Assembly (NCBI GenBank): GCA_023213395.1
Contig: CM041465.1
Coordinates: 65,789,741 to 65,853,740, forward strand
Source of the DNA: Cycas panzhihuaensis
Lineage: Eukaryota; Cycadophyta
Length of the DNA stretch: 64,000 nt
Direction: 5' to 3'
The notes under the pieces: model-generated
What the model was told of the DNA's origin: nothing
What the model saw: the letters and a program-made list of their open reading frames with translations, nothing else
Databases searched by the model: none
Shown: positions 12,271 to 25,894 of the stretch, in pieces
Layout of the letters: every line of letters starts with the position of its first letter
Numbering within the stretch: the stretch's first letter is position 1
Made by a program: the position numbers and the translations under genes

Positions 12271-15200
12271 TAGATAATAAAGAAGTTTGGTATACCAACT
12301 CAGGGGCATCCAAGCACATGACTGGGTAAGAGGAATGGTTTCAATCCCTAAAACCTTTCATATCTTATAAATCTATTGAATTAGGGGATAAACATCCTTT
12401 AAATATCAAAGGAGTTGGTACTATTGCTATCGAAATCAAAGGAGGTATAAAAAAAAAAGATCATATACTTTTTATTTTGGATCTTAAAAAAAAACTCTTT
12501 TTTGTCTCTCAACTAAGAAAGAAAATGTTGAGAATTGTATTTGATGAGAATGATTTTTGTTATATTCTAGATATGAAAAATAGAGGTGCTCCGATTATCA
12601 GAGGTATATAAAGTAATGATCTTTATAAGTTAGTTTCCAAGCCTATAGCTTACAAAGAGATGGCATGTACTGTTGTTAATACTAATAATAATAAGTTGTG
12701 GCATTTGAAATATGGGCACGGCTCCTTTAATAGATTAATACAACTATAAAAGTCCAAAATGGTTAATGGTCTTCCTAATATCTCTTTTTAGTATCTTATG
12801 TGTAAAGGTTATATGCTTGGGAAATAACACAGGTTTCCATTTAAAACAAATAAATAGTGAATGTGAAATAAGCTGGATCTAGTACATACTAATCTGTGTG
12901 GCCCTCTTACACCCTGTTCTATCAATGGTGCTAGATATTTCTTGACTTTCATTGATGATTTCTTTAGGAAAACCTATATCTACTTTCTATATTGCAAGTC
13001 TAAAGTATTTGAGAAATTCAAAGAATTTAAAGTAGAGGTTGAATTAGAATCTAGAAAAAGGGTGAAATGCATTATATTAAATGGTGGAGATGAATACATA
13101 TCGAAAGATTTCTTAAACTTTTGCAAAGCACAAGGAATCCAATGACAATTCATAACTCCATATACTCCATAATCCAATGGACTTGTAGAACGAATGAATA
13201 GGATGATTATGGAAATGGCTCAATGCATGATTGAGGAAATCTAGGTTCCAAAAATCTACTAGGCAAAGGCAATCAACGCAATAGGATATCTCATAAATAG
13301 AAGTCCAACAAAAGTTTTGAATCAAGGTACTCTAGAAGAAGCATGGTTTGACATCAAACCTAACATAAGTTATCTAAAACTTTTTAGTTATAAATCCTTT
13401 GTTCATATTCTAGATAAAAATAGGTCTAAACTAGACTTAAAAAGTATAGAATATATAATGGTTGGTTATAGTAAAAATTCAAAGGCATATAAATGTATAG
13501 ACCCTAAGACAAATAAGGTCTATATAAGGAGATATGTAGTATTTAGTGAACTCGAAAATATAAAAGATACAACAATTGAAAAAATAATTGATGATGCTCC
13601 AAAAAAAGTAATGCAATTTTGACCTCCAGTTGAAGAAATAACTAGAACCACTTTAGAAAACATAGAAACTAATGATGAAGAGAGGGCATCATATGAAAAT
13701 TCCATTAATAGATAAGAAGAATTGTATCCAAATGAAGTAGAAACAAGCATAGAGATTGAATAAGACAAAAAGGAAAGAAAGGTATTAAAATGGTACCTCA
13801 AAATAATTAAAGAAAGCAAAGGAGATGTATAAGCTCATAGAACAAGAAGTCAAAAGCACTAGGCCTTAATCGCAAACTTAGAGCCTCAATCTTTTGAAGA
13901 AGCCAAGGGACAAAAGAATTGGAAAGCAATAATGAATGAAGAGATGGAATCAATTACCAGAAATCAAACATGGGATCTGGTAGAATTACCTCTAAGAAAG
14001 CTGGTTGTGAATTGCAAATGGGTGTTCAAGATCAAAGAAAATGCTGATAGAAAAGTAAGCAAACACAAAGCTCAATTAGTCACCAAAGTATATACTCAGA
14101 CTCATGGGATAGACTATGAATAAACCTTTTCTCCAATAGTTAAACTAAATATAGTAAGAACAGTTATAGCTCTAACTACTCAAAATAATTAGAAAATTTA
14201 CTAATTGGATGTAAAAATTACATTTATGAATGGTGACCTTGAAGATGAAGTCTATACGAGACAACTTAAAGGATTTGTTCTTCTTGGTAAAGAAAATTTG
14301 GTATGCAAATTAAAAAAGGCTTTGTATGGATTAAAATAAGCCCCAAGAGCTTGGTATGCCAAATTAGATAAGTATCTAATCCTAAATAGATTCTTTAGAT
14401 GTAATTCAGATTCAAGCCTATACACCAAAAGAAAACAAGATTTGATAATAGTCATCATGGTATATGTTCATGACATGATCCTCACTGGTAGTGATACTAA
14501 GTCTATTGAGCATATAAGGGCACAACTGAAAAAAGGTTTCTAAATAGCTGATGTAGGATTATTAAACTACTATCTAGGAATAGAGATAGGATAAGAAAAA
14601 GACTCACTTTTCTTGTCTCAAAGTAGATACATCAAAATTTTTCTCTCAAAATTTAAAATAGAAGAAAGCAACCCCTATGTTACATCTATGGAAGTAGGTT
14701 GTGATCTTGCCTCTAATCATGATGAACAATGTGTTGATGAAACTCTCTACAGATAGTTGATTGGCAGCATTATATATCTAATAGCTACTAGGCCTGAAAT
14801 CTCTTATATAGTTAGTCTAGTCTCAAGATATATGAAAGATCCCAGGATTAGACATTGCAAAGTTGTAAAGAGAATCCTCAAATATCTAAAGGGATCACTA
14901 AACTTAAAACTCATATATCCAAAATTGAAAGAAGATAAGTTAACAGGATATTATGATTCAGATTACGCTAGAGACAAAGAGGGAAGGAAATCAACAAGGG
15001 GATATTGTCTCTTCCTTCAAACTATAGAAAGCTCCTAGAGCATTAAGAGACAATCTATTGTTGCCCTTTCATCAACTGAGGTAGAGTATAAGTTAGCAAT
15101 TAGCACTACCTGTGAAGTAGTTTGGCTCAGACAACTTCTACTTCACTTGGATCAGCCACAAAAGGGGCTAAAAACTCTCTTTTATGACAGTTAAAGTACA

Positions 15201-15402
15201 ATAAAGCTAACCAAGAACTCAGTTCTACATACTCAGATAAAACACATAGAAGTTCATCATTATTTTATAAGAGAAATTTTTCAAAACAAGGAAGTTGATT
15301 TGATCTACTATCCAACAAATGAACAGGTTGTAGATATACTAACGAAACCTCTCAACAAAGATAAATTCTTGACTCTCATAGACAAGTAAGGGCTGAAAGG
15401 AT
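12271..15402 (+). pseudogene. copia pol (PR, IN, RT, RNase H)
   Basis: Protease: VWYTNSGASKHMTG (about 12290), with Asp changed to Asn in the catalytic D-S-G. Pre-integrase: KLWHLKYGHGSFNRL. Integrase: TFIDDFFRKTYIYFL and later DEYIS, with the YTPxxNGLVERMNR block broken by TAA at a Gln site. RT: NCKWVFKIKENADRKVSKHK, LDVKITFMNGDLEDEVY, KALYGLK then a stop where Gln is expected, and the active site VHDMIL where YVDDM is usual. RNase H: YYDSDYARDKEGRKSTRGYC, ALSSTEVEY, IKHIEVHHYFIRE and VVDILTKPLNKDKF. Gag and pol seem to share one frame for long stretches, as in many copia elements. Confidence 0.88.
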
Positions 15403-15419
15403 GAAACATTAAGAGAGGG

Positions 15420-15539
15420 TGTTATGATACAATGCTTCATCTAGTTAATATACTCTTGAGGGTTATGTTCTATCTTCTTATATCTTTAGGCATGTGTATG
15501 ACACATGTCACTTGTACAAAAGTTGGTTACAATATACAA

Positions 15540-15613
<74 letters not shown>

Positions 15614-15663
15614 CCATGATAATAAACATCGATCATTTTGATATTTCATCAAATTGTTCTACA
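15420..15663 (+). repeat. 3' LTR of the copia element
   Basis: It starts TGTTATGATA directly after the polypurine tract and ends TTGTTCTACA, matching the 5' LTR end. It is 244 bp, longer than the 5' copy mainly because of the TA tract at 15542-15608. Confidence 0.82.
15542..15608. repeat. (TA)n microsatellite inside the 3' LTR
   Basis: A pure TA run of about 33 units occupies the place where the 5' LTR has a mixed TATG/TG tract. Both are flanked by AACTT on the left and TTCARTCCATGATAATAAAC on the right. Confidence 0.95.
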
Positions 15664-18329
15664 ATATCTTCTTATCTCTTCCACCTATAAGAGTTGATGA
15701 GGCTAATCAGAGATAGATGTGGAAAGCCTAGAACCTTCCATAATTACGAAGGTGGATTATTATTGGAAATCATAATTCCCCACCAACTTATCTATGAGTG
15801 AATCTATCCCATAGTCTAGTCTACTTCTAACCTCTTATCCTATTAGTCCTCTCATTATATAGATAACATGATGTTGTTTATTGTTTACCTTTATTTTGGG
15901 TAAAGGGCTAGGTTATATCTTTCCTATAAGGGATGTTAAGGTGAAGAGAGTTTAGAAAGCCTAGTGATGTCTTCATTTAGGCAAGGAGCCTAACAACTCT
16001 CTCATTTCTTAGGAGCTTTTATGGGTTGTTTATCTCCTTAGGGAGAAGTAGTTAGGGATTATTTGTTCTTTATTTTACTTTGCTTTCTTTTAGTTGTCAT
16101 TCTTTATTCTTTTATTAACTAATGGTTAGTTGGATTTCCCTTCTTTATACATACATAAGAGGCCACCTCTCTTCTATTTAGGAGGAAGTCAAGGCATACT
16201 TCTTCACTTCATTTGAGAGATTTTTATCTTTCTTTCAAGGTTTGTAAGATATAGCCTAACTATGCTACTAGATAACATAGCCTTTGGCCCCCAATAGATA
16301 TACAACCACCTATCCCTTCTAATTTGGAATAGTTATATGAAGCATATCAATAGGATAGGATATAAGTACATATATAGCAAGGTTCTTTTTCTCAACCAAG
16401 TAGATAATATATATTTTAAGGGAACGAAGGAGAAGAGAATTAATATTTATATACATTGTAGTGAGAACAATCAAAGAATGGGCCCTAAAGGAGATATATA
16501 CTAGTAAAATATTTATCTTATAATTTTGATAAGTTATTGCATTGGGATTATGATAGATAAGTATTAGGATTATGATTGAGTTACATTTAGATTATGATCA
16601 AGATGGTTGTGAAAAAGTAGATCATAATTATGCATGTCTTAGATCATGATGAAGTCGATTATTAAAAATCAGATCACGATCATAGTGCATTGAATCACAA
16701 TCACAGATCTGATTAACTTATGCTATAAAGACCCACAAGTAGTTAATAAAAATTATAATTGGTTATATCTTGTTATAATAGTTTGTAGAAAATTAAAAAC
16801 TCACTTATAACTACTATTGTGCATATAGTATATATTTGTACATAATATGAGTAGTGTGTATTAGGTTAGACTTATCTCTTTTCATAGCAATCTTGTTCTT
16901 TAGTTGTACATAGATTCTATTTCTCTTTTGTATTATTTTTTAGGGCTTTACTTAGTTATAATAGAATTAGGTACAATCTTTAACTTGTAAATAAATTAAA
17001 TCATATGAAGTTACTCTAAGTTTATTACAATCTTATGCATCTTTTCCATATTTCTTATGTATATTTTGTTTAGCATGGTAGAGAGCACAAACAAAAAGGG
17101 AATCACTAAAATTAGGCTTCACACGACAAAGTTATGGCTCTTTAAAGTTAGTTGAAATCCCACAAAAAATGTCTTAAACAATGCCTCATGCCCTTAAAGG
17201 TACTTGTGCTTCTTTGGGAACATTTTTACACTATATTCATGCCTAAACACTCTCTATTGTGAACCTACCACACTTTAGAACTAAAAAATAACACACCCAA
17301 TATAATTAGGCTTTGTGATAAGCACCCTTAATTAAAATTAGAATGAAAAAAAAAAAATACCAAGCTTTTATTCCACTTACTATGGTCTATAGAATATTTG
17401 TAACATTTTTACTTACTTAGAAAACCATATAAATAATAAATATTAATGCATATATTGAATAATATAAATAATAAGAGAATCTAATGAGCGACAATCCTCT
17501 TTGAGGTGAGGATTCCTCTAGGATTATTGTATCTTGTAGACATCTATAATTAAATAATACTCTAAAGTAATATGCCTATTTAATAATTATTTTCCAAGCC
17601 TTACTTAAGTATTCATGAGATGATTAATGTAACTACGTTAGCCAAGTTATCTACCCTTAATTGTAATACATAACATAAAAAAAGGGGTAATTATTATATT
17701 TTATTCTTACTATAAAGTACTATTGTAATGACCTATGACTAAGTTGACCAAATAGGCCTAACTCCTAAATATATATACCATCTTTAAGGATAAGGTAAAT
17801 TATAGCAGCAGTATCATTCATTGATACCCATGCTTTGAGGGAAAAGTACATTAAGTGGGGGAATTATTGCATGCATGACCCTCCTAATGGACCAATACAC
17901 TTTTAAAACTAAGGAACGATTAATTATTTTGTAATTATGGTGTTGAACAATTTAATTCAAGTGGTTAAACATAGATGATGTTGTGGAGCTTCCCATTATC
18001 TTTAAAATAAGTGGGTGGGTTGTAAATAGATAATACATGAGAAAATTATGCTAGTTTAAAAAATACAATAATAAATATAAATTGTTAGAATTTGACTTCA
18101 CCTTGAAAATATTAAACACATTGGCTTAAAGTAGATGTCACTATAAAATAATTAATAAATTAGGTGAGCATCCATATATATAGAATGATCAGTTCACTTG
18201 AAAAAAATTATTTTTGATGTTTCTTTTCTCGTCTTCTTCAAAAAGTGACATTATTTCTAGAGGCTCCCTTTCCTCAAAGAGGAAAGCTATAATAAATATT
18301 CTACTATTTTATATAATGCATTATAATAA
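15664..18329. other. long stretch without recognised genes
   Basis: No coding similarity was recognised. From about 16535 to 16715 the sequence is rich in variants of GATTATGAT and GATCATGAT, perhaps an old tandem repeat of roughly 20-30 bp. Short perfect hairpins occur (for example CTTTCCTC with GAGGAAAG, 18268-18286). The first few hundred bases may continue the LTR-like sequence interrupted at 10380. Confidence 0.35.
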
Positions 18330-18760
18330 AGATAAGATTATTTATTAAATATTATTCCATTATATTATGAATTATCACGTTTATTATTATTTTAGTCTTT
18401 GTGTATGATGGATTTAGAGGAGCATAGAAGGACGTTAAATCGAATGCATTTTGAGAAAACAAGTGATTCTCAAATGTAGGCAGTGTTAAAAAATACCATG
18501 GAGGTATTTTATTCCCACCCTTTAAATAGAGTTTTTGGGGAGGCGGAAAGCACCATCACTCTACCTGCATGTTAGTCAATGTATAATTCTAAATATATTT
18601 AAAAATATAATAATAATAAATATAAACGCATACCTTAATAAAGTGGTGTCAGCTCCCGGTAGCTATTGGGAGGCTCAAGGTTCCCTAGGGGACCTCAAAG
18701 GTGGCTTTGAGGGGCCCTAGGTGCACAGGTCTTTTAATAGCATTGGGGTTATTCCCAACA
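18330..18760 (-). repeat. 3' LTR (left copy) of the minus-strand copia element
   Basis: On the minus strand it starts TGTTGGGAATAACCCC, directly after the polypurine tract. It shares with the right copy the GGTGGCTTTGAGGGGCCCTAGG block, the CCTTAATAAAGTGGT block and the CCCACCCTTTAAATAGAG block. The last is probably the TATA region (minus-strand CTATTTAAAGGG). The part left of about 18450 is weakly conserved, so the left end is uncertain by tens of bases. Confidence 0.75.
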
Positions 18761-18769
18761 TTCTCCCCC

Positions 18770-21700
18770 ATAATTCCAATGTGTATGACTCTAAAATTAT
18801 TTCTAAACTTCTCAAATTTGATCTTTCCCAAAGCCTTTGTAAAAATATATGTTGTATGATCTTCGATGCTATAATAAGTTAACTCTATCTGATCTACTTG
18901 TACAAGTTCCCAAATGAAATGGTGTTGAGTCTTAATATGTTTTGTTCTACTATGAAATACTAGATTTCTAGTCATTTATATAGTGCTTTGATTGTTACAC
19001 CAAATTCTAGTGGGACCTTGTTGTTTAATCTGAAAATCCTGTAAAAGTCTTCTTAGCCATATTGATTCACAAGCTCCTAAAACTACAGCTTTGTATTCTG
19101 CCTCGGTTGTGGATAAGGAAATAGTATTTTGCTTCTTTATACTCCAAGCTACTACTGCTTATCCCATACCGAATACATAACCTATAGTGGATTTTCTATC
19201 ATCAACATCACCTTTCCAATCTAAATCTGTGTAACCAATTAACTGAAATTTGGATGTAGCTTTGTAATATAACCCAAAATCTAGAGTCCCTTTAAGGTAT
19301 CGAAGGATTCTTTTGGCAGCTTGCCAATGAGATATCTTTAGATCCTATATGAACCTGAACACAACACTGACTGAATATATTATATCTAGTCGAGTAGATG
19401 TCAAATATATTAGGCTACTAATGAGTTGTCTATAGAAAATGGGATCAAACGAAGTCGAGTCATCTATCTTAGAAAGTTTGATTCTAATTTTTACTAGTAT
19501 TGTTAATGGTTTACAATTTGTCATTCTGAATCTTTATAGTAGATCCAATATATATTTGTGTTGAGAGATGAAGATTCCTTGTTTGTCCTACCAAACTTCC
19601 AATCCTAGGAAGCAATGCATGAGGCCTAAGTCTGTCATTTTAAATTCCTTACACATAGCATCTTTAAATTGATGTAATAGATGAGAGTCATTTCTGGTAT
19701 AAATTAAATCATCCACATAGAGTCCTACAATCAAGATTGAACTTCCCTTGATTTGAGTATATAAGTTTGGATCTGATTGAGATCTCTCAAATCCTTAATC
19801 TCTAAAATACTTGTCTATGTAGGAATACCAAGCCCTGGGTCTTATTTTAGATCATATAGTGTATTCTTTAACTTATACACTTTGTTCTCTCCCCCTTGAC
19901 TTCAAAACTGAGGGGTTGAGTGACATAGATGTCTTCTTTGATATAACCATTTAAGAAATCAATTTTCACATCTATTTGATAAAGTTTCTAACCCATTTGG
20001 GCAGCTAAAATCATCATCATGCGAACAGATTCTATCCTAGTGATAGGAGTAAATGTTTCTATATAGTCTATGCCTTCTCTTTGGGTATATCCTTCTGCAA
20101 CCAATCTAACTTTATATTTGTTGATGGATCCATCTAAGTGGAACTTGATCTTATAGACCTATTTGGTGCTAATAGCTTTCTTATTTGGTGGTAAGTCTAC
20201 GAGTTCCTTAGTATCATTCTTAATAATGAACTTATATTCCTCTTTCATGGCTTTCTACTAGCATTCATGTTGATTAGCCTCATCAAAGGTTTGAGGCTCA
20301 TGAATTTTAAGTACCTTGCTCATTAGGGCAAAGTTGACTCTATGGGAGCATGTGGATTTTATATTATTGTCCAATGTATTTCCCAAGTCATGGTTACGAT
20401 GAACCAATTTAGGTAGATGTTGTGGTGGAGGTTGAGATGACGTTCCCTCCCTAGTGGGTTCCTGGATATTTCTCCATATAGGAGGCACATATTTAGACTT
20501 ACTTTATGTGTCAAATTTAATGTTAATCTCCTTCTTCTTTTCCTAATTATCTTGGTAGTAGGCATCTTCCTGAAATTTGACATCTCTACTTACCATAACT
20601 TTTCTTGATTTCAGATCATAGACTTTGTAGGATTTAGAAGGTTCACTGTAGCTAATAAAGATACATTTGACACTCTGGTCATCTAACTTAGTTCTTATTT
20701 GAGCAGGCATATTGGCATATGCTAGACATCTAAATACCTTGAGATGATGTATACTTAGTTTATAACTAGTCCATGCTTCTTTTGGAGTTTTCCACCTAAG
20801 CGCTTTGGTGGAACATCTGTTGAGTAGGTAGACGGTTGTATGAATTACTTCAGCTTAAAATCCATGGCCTAAGTTTTTATCCTTAAGCATGCATCTTGCC
20901 ATTTGAACAATAGTTCAATTTTTCCTTTTTGTTACACCATTTTATTGTGGGGTATAGGGGTTGGTAAATTATGTTATGATCCTATGGTAGATATAATAAT
21001 CCTTGAAAGCATTAGATGTAAACTCTTTCCTATTATCTAATCTTAAAGAAAAGACATGATATCCACTTTGTTGCTCAACAAAGGTTTTGAAGTCAATAAA
21101 GTGGTAAAAAACATCTTATTTATATCTTAGAAAGAAAACCCATGTCTTTCTTGTAAAGTCATCAATAAATATAAGAAAATACTTTGCACCTACTAAGGAG
21201 GGAGTAGTCATCGATCCATAAATATTTGTGTATACTAGTTGAAGAGAGGCAGATGCTCAATGGCTAAAATTCGGAAAGCTTTCTCTATGTTGTTTGCCAA
21301 GAAGGCATCCCTCACACAACTTTTTATTGACATCAATAGGTGGTAAACTATTAACCATATCCAACATTTTCATAAGAGCCAAACTGTTATAGTTAAAGTG
21401 ACCAAACTATCTATGCCATAAATCAGTATCCATTGTAGTTAAAGTTCTAAGGGCATAAGTATCTGAAGGAGTGAGGATAAGCTTAAATAAACAATCTTTA
21501 GTTATTATACCTTTAGTAACAATAGCTTTATTTTTTCTCTTGTATTTGATGACACATTTACTATTGTCAAAAATCATATTATAATCTTGTCCCGTCATCT
21601 TTCCTACATATAGCAAGTATTTCTTAGGGCAGGGACATATAAGACATCATCTAAGTATCTATATTCACCAATATCAATCAACAAGGAAATGTTGCCTTTC

Positions 21701-21889
21701 CCAACTGATTCATGGGAAGTATTGTCTCTAAACATGATTGACCGTTTTCTGTTTTTATCCAAGGTTTGAAATAAATATTCTTTATGGGTCATGTGGGTTG
21801 AGCAACATGAATCGATATACTAGCTATCATCCTCTTCTTAGCGGAAAAACTAAATAAAAATAACATGTTATTAACCTTTGATTCTGATG
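18770..21889 (-). pseudogene. copia pol (PR, IN, RT, RNase H)
   Basis: Reading the minus strand: protease DSCCSTHMTHKEYLF (about 21830-21780), with the Gly of DSGC replaced by Cys. Pre-integrase TDLWHR then FGHFNYNSLALM (about 21420). Integrase FIDDFTRKTWVFFLRYK, RLDNRKEF and NPYTPQ followed by a stop before NGVTKRKN. RT: EGYTQREGIDYIETFTPI and IDVKIDFLNGYIKEDIYV (about 20080-19930). RNase H: ISLSTTEAEYKAVVLGACES (about 19120), SRTKHIKTQHHFIWELV and TTYIFTKALGKIKFE. The region between integrase and RT is heavily broken. No stop ends the frame before the LTR. Confidence 0.87.
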
Positions 21890-22988
21890 AATTTGAAGCA
21901 TGTCCTCTAGGGGGTGGTCTATGTTTTGAAAAATATTTATCTTCAGTGTGACCATTTCTATGGCAATAAGTACAATACAATGGATCTCTTCTCCCATAAC
22001 TTAGGCTTCAACTTCTTGGTTGAGAACGATCAATATTAAAATATCTCCCCCTTTCCTCACAAGATTAAGGAGGATTGTTTCTTGGTCGGTTGTCATGATA
22101 TTCCTAAGTTGATCTTAAAGGTTGAGAATTCCCTTAACAATGTGGACAGCAAGAATGATTCTTAACTTGTCTAATTTGATTAGAATTTCTTGGAGGATCT
22201 TCATGTTGTTGGGGTCCTCCTTGTCTCTTTTGATAAGGGGCTTGATATTGCGGAGGGTCTTGTTTAGTTTCCTTTATAGAATTTTCACCTTTTCTCCTTA
22301 GAGAAGATTCCTTTTGTCTTGAGGTCCTTACTTAGGAGTTAGATTGAATACGAGCCTTTGTAGTAAAGGTATGTTCTAAAGATTCATTTACGCTTTGCTG
22401 CTCTTCTATAGACATGAGCATGGCATTAAGTTATTCTATTTTGAGGGTATTTAGATCCTTTGATATACTAATACTAGTAGCTACCATTTCAAAGCATCTT
22501 ACAACTCCTATATATCTAAGGATCTTTTTAACTACCCTTTGTTTACCTAGGGTATCCCTAAATGACCTCATTTGGTTAACAATATCTTAGACTTTCGTCA
22601 TGAATTTCGTTACTGATTCATGATGCATCATACGTAAATTTTTAAACTTACTTATCAAGTTTTGTAATTTAGAGGAGGTTGCTTCTTCATGTATTAGTTG
22701 TAAAGTGTCCTAAGCTTCTTTAGACTTAACTAATTCACTAACTCTTGGGAACACATGATCTTCTAATGTGCAAAAGATAACGGCTAAGGCTTCATTATCC
22801 TTTTTGACATTTTCCTTATAGGTTACTTTTTTTGCATCGAATAGATTTGGTACTAATTCATTATAGCCAGTTCTCACAATGTCCCATATGTCATTAGCTA
22901 TGAGGATGGGTCTCATGCTCCTACTCTAGTTTAGGAAATTATTTCTATCAAATTTTGGGATAATCATGTTTCTAAAACTAGACGTCAT
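21890..22988 (-). pseudogene. copia gag
   Basis: A minus-strand ATG at 22988 begins a Gag. Recognisable parts are ANDIWDIVRTGYNE, FCTLEDHVFPRVSELVKSKEA, LISKFKNLRMMHHESVTKFM and a Gln/Arg-rich tail. The zinc knuckle CTYCHRNGHTEDKYF (about 21960) keeps C-C-H but has Tyr in place of the last Cys, which a single G-to-A change would give. Several stops interrupt the frame. Confidence 0.82.
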
Positions 22989-25498
22989 CTTGAACTAAAG
23001 TGGTGTTGATCAAATGTGACAAATGATATTTTAAAAGTTGAATATGAATATATAAAAAAATATATTTGAAATTAAATTTTGAAAAAAAAATATATTTTTT
23101 AATATAAAAATTCGCTTCCAAATATAACCTAAGGTTTTTCCCAAAGTTTTGAATAAGTGAACTAGGACCTATTAAGGCTACTAGGCTCTAAGTTTAAGTT
23201 TCTCTTGGGGCAACCTTTAGTTGCTATCATGTCCAGTGGTGCTTGCATACAGATGGCAAAACAAGGACCCAATATACTGGTACGTGAGTGCTAGGCTCTA
23301 TATACCTCAGTACAGGGGTGGCTAAGAAGGTTTTTACACCCCCGTGAGTTATTGGTCCACCTACATCAGACTTATGCCTAACGATAGATCTAGCGGTGAA
23401 AGTTCTTGAACCAAAGCACTCACCCTCTGTAGGTCTATCCTTGGTCTCTAAACACCATAAAAGAAACATGGTCTACATCTCAACCTACCACTGAATATAC
23501 CTAATAGCTAATGGTTGTCCTCATTCAATATGAGTAGGTCGATTAGCATGTACGGGTTGGTAACTTAAGGGGTCCTAACCGTTTCCCTTGTAAGGCTAGA
23601 AAAATAGGGTGGTTCAATTTGAAATTATCTTTTTTAATATGAAAAATAAATTAATTAGTAGTGTAGTTTTGCTTAGGGCTAAAAAAATATTCCTTTTCTG
23701 TAATAAAGAAAAAACTTGAAAACAAAATAATAACATCTCAGCAAGATGAAATAAATAATAAACTCTTTAAAAGAGATAAGAAAGTAAATACTTTTTCAAA
23801 AGAAAAAAATGTAATTCCCTTTAAAAAAATGAAAGATGCCTTTAGAAATTAAATAAACTAAATACAACTTTTATAAGTGCAAGAAGTAAGTGATATTTTT
23901 CAACAATGATGAATAAAAAATAAAAAACTTTCAATAAGTGTATGCCTTTCAAATAAATGACAAACTTATAAGATATAATTTCAGATAAATTTTGAAATGT
24001 AATGAATATATAAGCAAATTTTAAATATAACTAAGATCCTTTTAATTATACAAATCTGAATTGAAACTTTGATGATGAAAAATAAATAATTCTTAACCTT
24101 TTACTTTTTCAAATGAATAAATACAAACTTTTAATGCAAGAAAATGACTTATTTTTTAATGCATGAAATCCTTTGCCTTGAAGAAGATATATAATGCTGA
24201 AAATTAAAATATATATGTATATTTTTACTTTAGAAAAATGAAGAAGAAACTTTAAAAAAAATAAATTGTACCAGTTTAAGTTGCAGGTCCACTTGGCTTG
24301 TCACTTGTTTTAGATCACTTTCTGCTATAAATAAGTTTAAGATGAAGGTCAAATAAAAGAAACTAAAACATGTATTATAAATAATCAATGAGAAATAAAA
24401 TAAAGAACTTCTTTAAAAAGTTTAGAGGACAAGCCTGTTGGGGTGTCTTAAATGCTCAAGTTTAGTAGCTTCAAAATTGGACTAAACAATATCAAAATAA
24501 AGTGAAATTATACTAGTTTGAAGATCAATGAAATATCTAGTCAATGAAACTGATCATTTTGAGAACGGATTCCTACAAGCCAATATTTTAATGAATAAAA
24601 AATATAGTCCTCTTTTTTAGGCTTAACAGGAGCTTGGGGCGCAAAATGTTATAAAAAATATTAGTAAAAAACATGTAGAATAATGTAAAAAGATCAAATA
24701 TAGTTTAGAGAGCTACTTCATATACTTTTCAATAAGAAAAACTTAAAAAATAATATATAAAAATATGTAATAATGATAAATTAGAGGCTATTATGTATCT
24801 CAACTTTGATGGATTTAAAAATCTACAAGAACACTCTCAAACTTATAAAACATAGTATTAGTTCAAAGAAGAGTGAGTCAATTTCTCAACAAAACTGACG
24901 GATCTAAATTTTGATGTAAAATAGAAAAGTTATAATAGAAATAGCAGTAGGTACTTTTATGTTAAAATGTTTAAAAATACTAAAGTATCACTTTCACCAA
25001 TTAAAATAATGATTGAAATAAATTTTAAAAAATAAAATGAGTAAATAGTGATGAAGTTCGCTAAAAATAAATGGCTGCAGAGTAGATCCGAGTAGAAAAT
25101 AATCTCCTAGTGATAAAATATAATCTAATAAAAAGGGATTTTATGAAAATAGTTTAAAAAGTTTTGAAAATGAATGATCAACTTTAAATTGATTGAAAAC
25201 ATGTCAAATTAGCTTCAAATAGGGCATATGACTTGGAAATCATACCTCAAAAAATTTTGGACTCAATGGGATAGGTTTCGTTAGAAACTGATGACCCAAT
25301 CAAAAGTTATGGAAAAAATTAGCTAGGTACCCTATGTAAAATGAAAAAGAAAAAAAAGAAAAAGAAAAAGAAGTTTATAACTTTTATTGGCCTCTTTTAA
25401 AATAAGGTTAATGGTCATGTAGGATAGTATGGGACCGGGGGTAAGGCTTAAGGGGGCTAATACTTTTAAAATCAGAATTGAAAAAATATTCAATTTAA

Positions 25499-25894
25499 TT
25501 AAATTTTTTTAAAACCTTTTAAAAAAATATAAAATAAAAAAAATGTGTGAATAGAAAAAGGGTACCGTTGCCACTGTTGTGACGTTGTGATCTCTGTACC
25601 GTCATGATGGCCAATATGAATCAGAAGCGATCTACTCAATGACAAAGGCGCAAATGAGTTTAAATTTGAGCACCCAAGATCCCACATATCAACGTAAGGG
25701 AATCGAGTAAGGAGGATTTGGATAGTGTTGCAGACGTTCGCGCATTTATACATACACTCAGATGATGAGCAAGGTTTAGAGGTCTGATCAATTAATTCAT
25801 CGTAGCCTTGAGCCAAAGCCGAACCTTGTTTCCTTCCACCGATGCACCTTAATGGACAAAAATCATGCCCACTGAAACCTAACTTATCAAGCAA
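25499..25894 (-). other. 131-codon open frame of unknown identity
   Basis: An uninterrupted minus-strand frame lies in the least AT-rich part of the leader. Its Cys-rich centre (CSSSECMYKCANVCN) and hydrophilic surroundings look protein-like until about residue 115, after which it runs into AT-rich sequence. It ends directly beside the plus-strand histone-like fragment. I recognise no family; it may be a non-coding piece of captured DNA that happens to be open. Confidence 0.25.

Larger units (their letters stand above)
10381..15663 (+). mobile_element. Ty1/copia retrotransposon with both LTRs (decayed)
   Basis: The order is complete: 5' LTR, methionine-tRNA primer site, gag, protease, integrase, RT, RNase H, polypurine tract (AAGAGAGGG, 15411-15419) and 3' LTR. 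ATATC lies directly left of the proposed 5' LTR (10376-10380) and directly right of the 3' LTR (15664-15668), a possible 5 bp target duplication. The two LTRs are strongly diverged, and coding is broken by many stops, so the insertion is old and cannot move by itself. Confidence 0.85.

Noticed and set aside
16535-16715. Clusters of GATTATGAT and GATCATGAT
   Set aside because: Spacing is too irregular to call a defined tandem repeat by eye; noted only in the stretch description.
18268-18286. Perfect 8 bp hairpin CTTTCCTC/GAGGAAAG
   Set aside because: It stands alone, with no target duplication or other copies seen.
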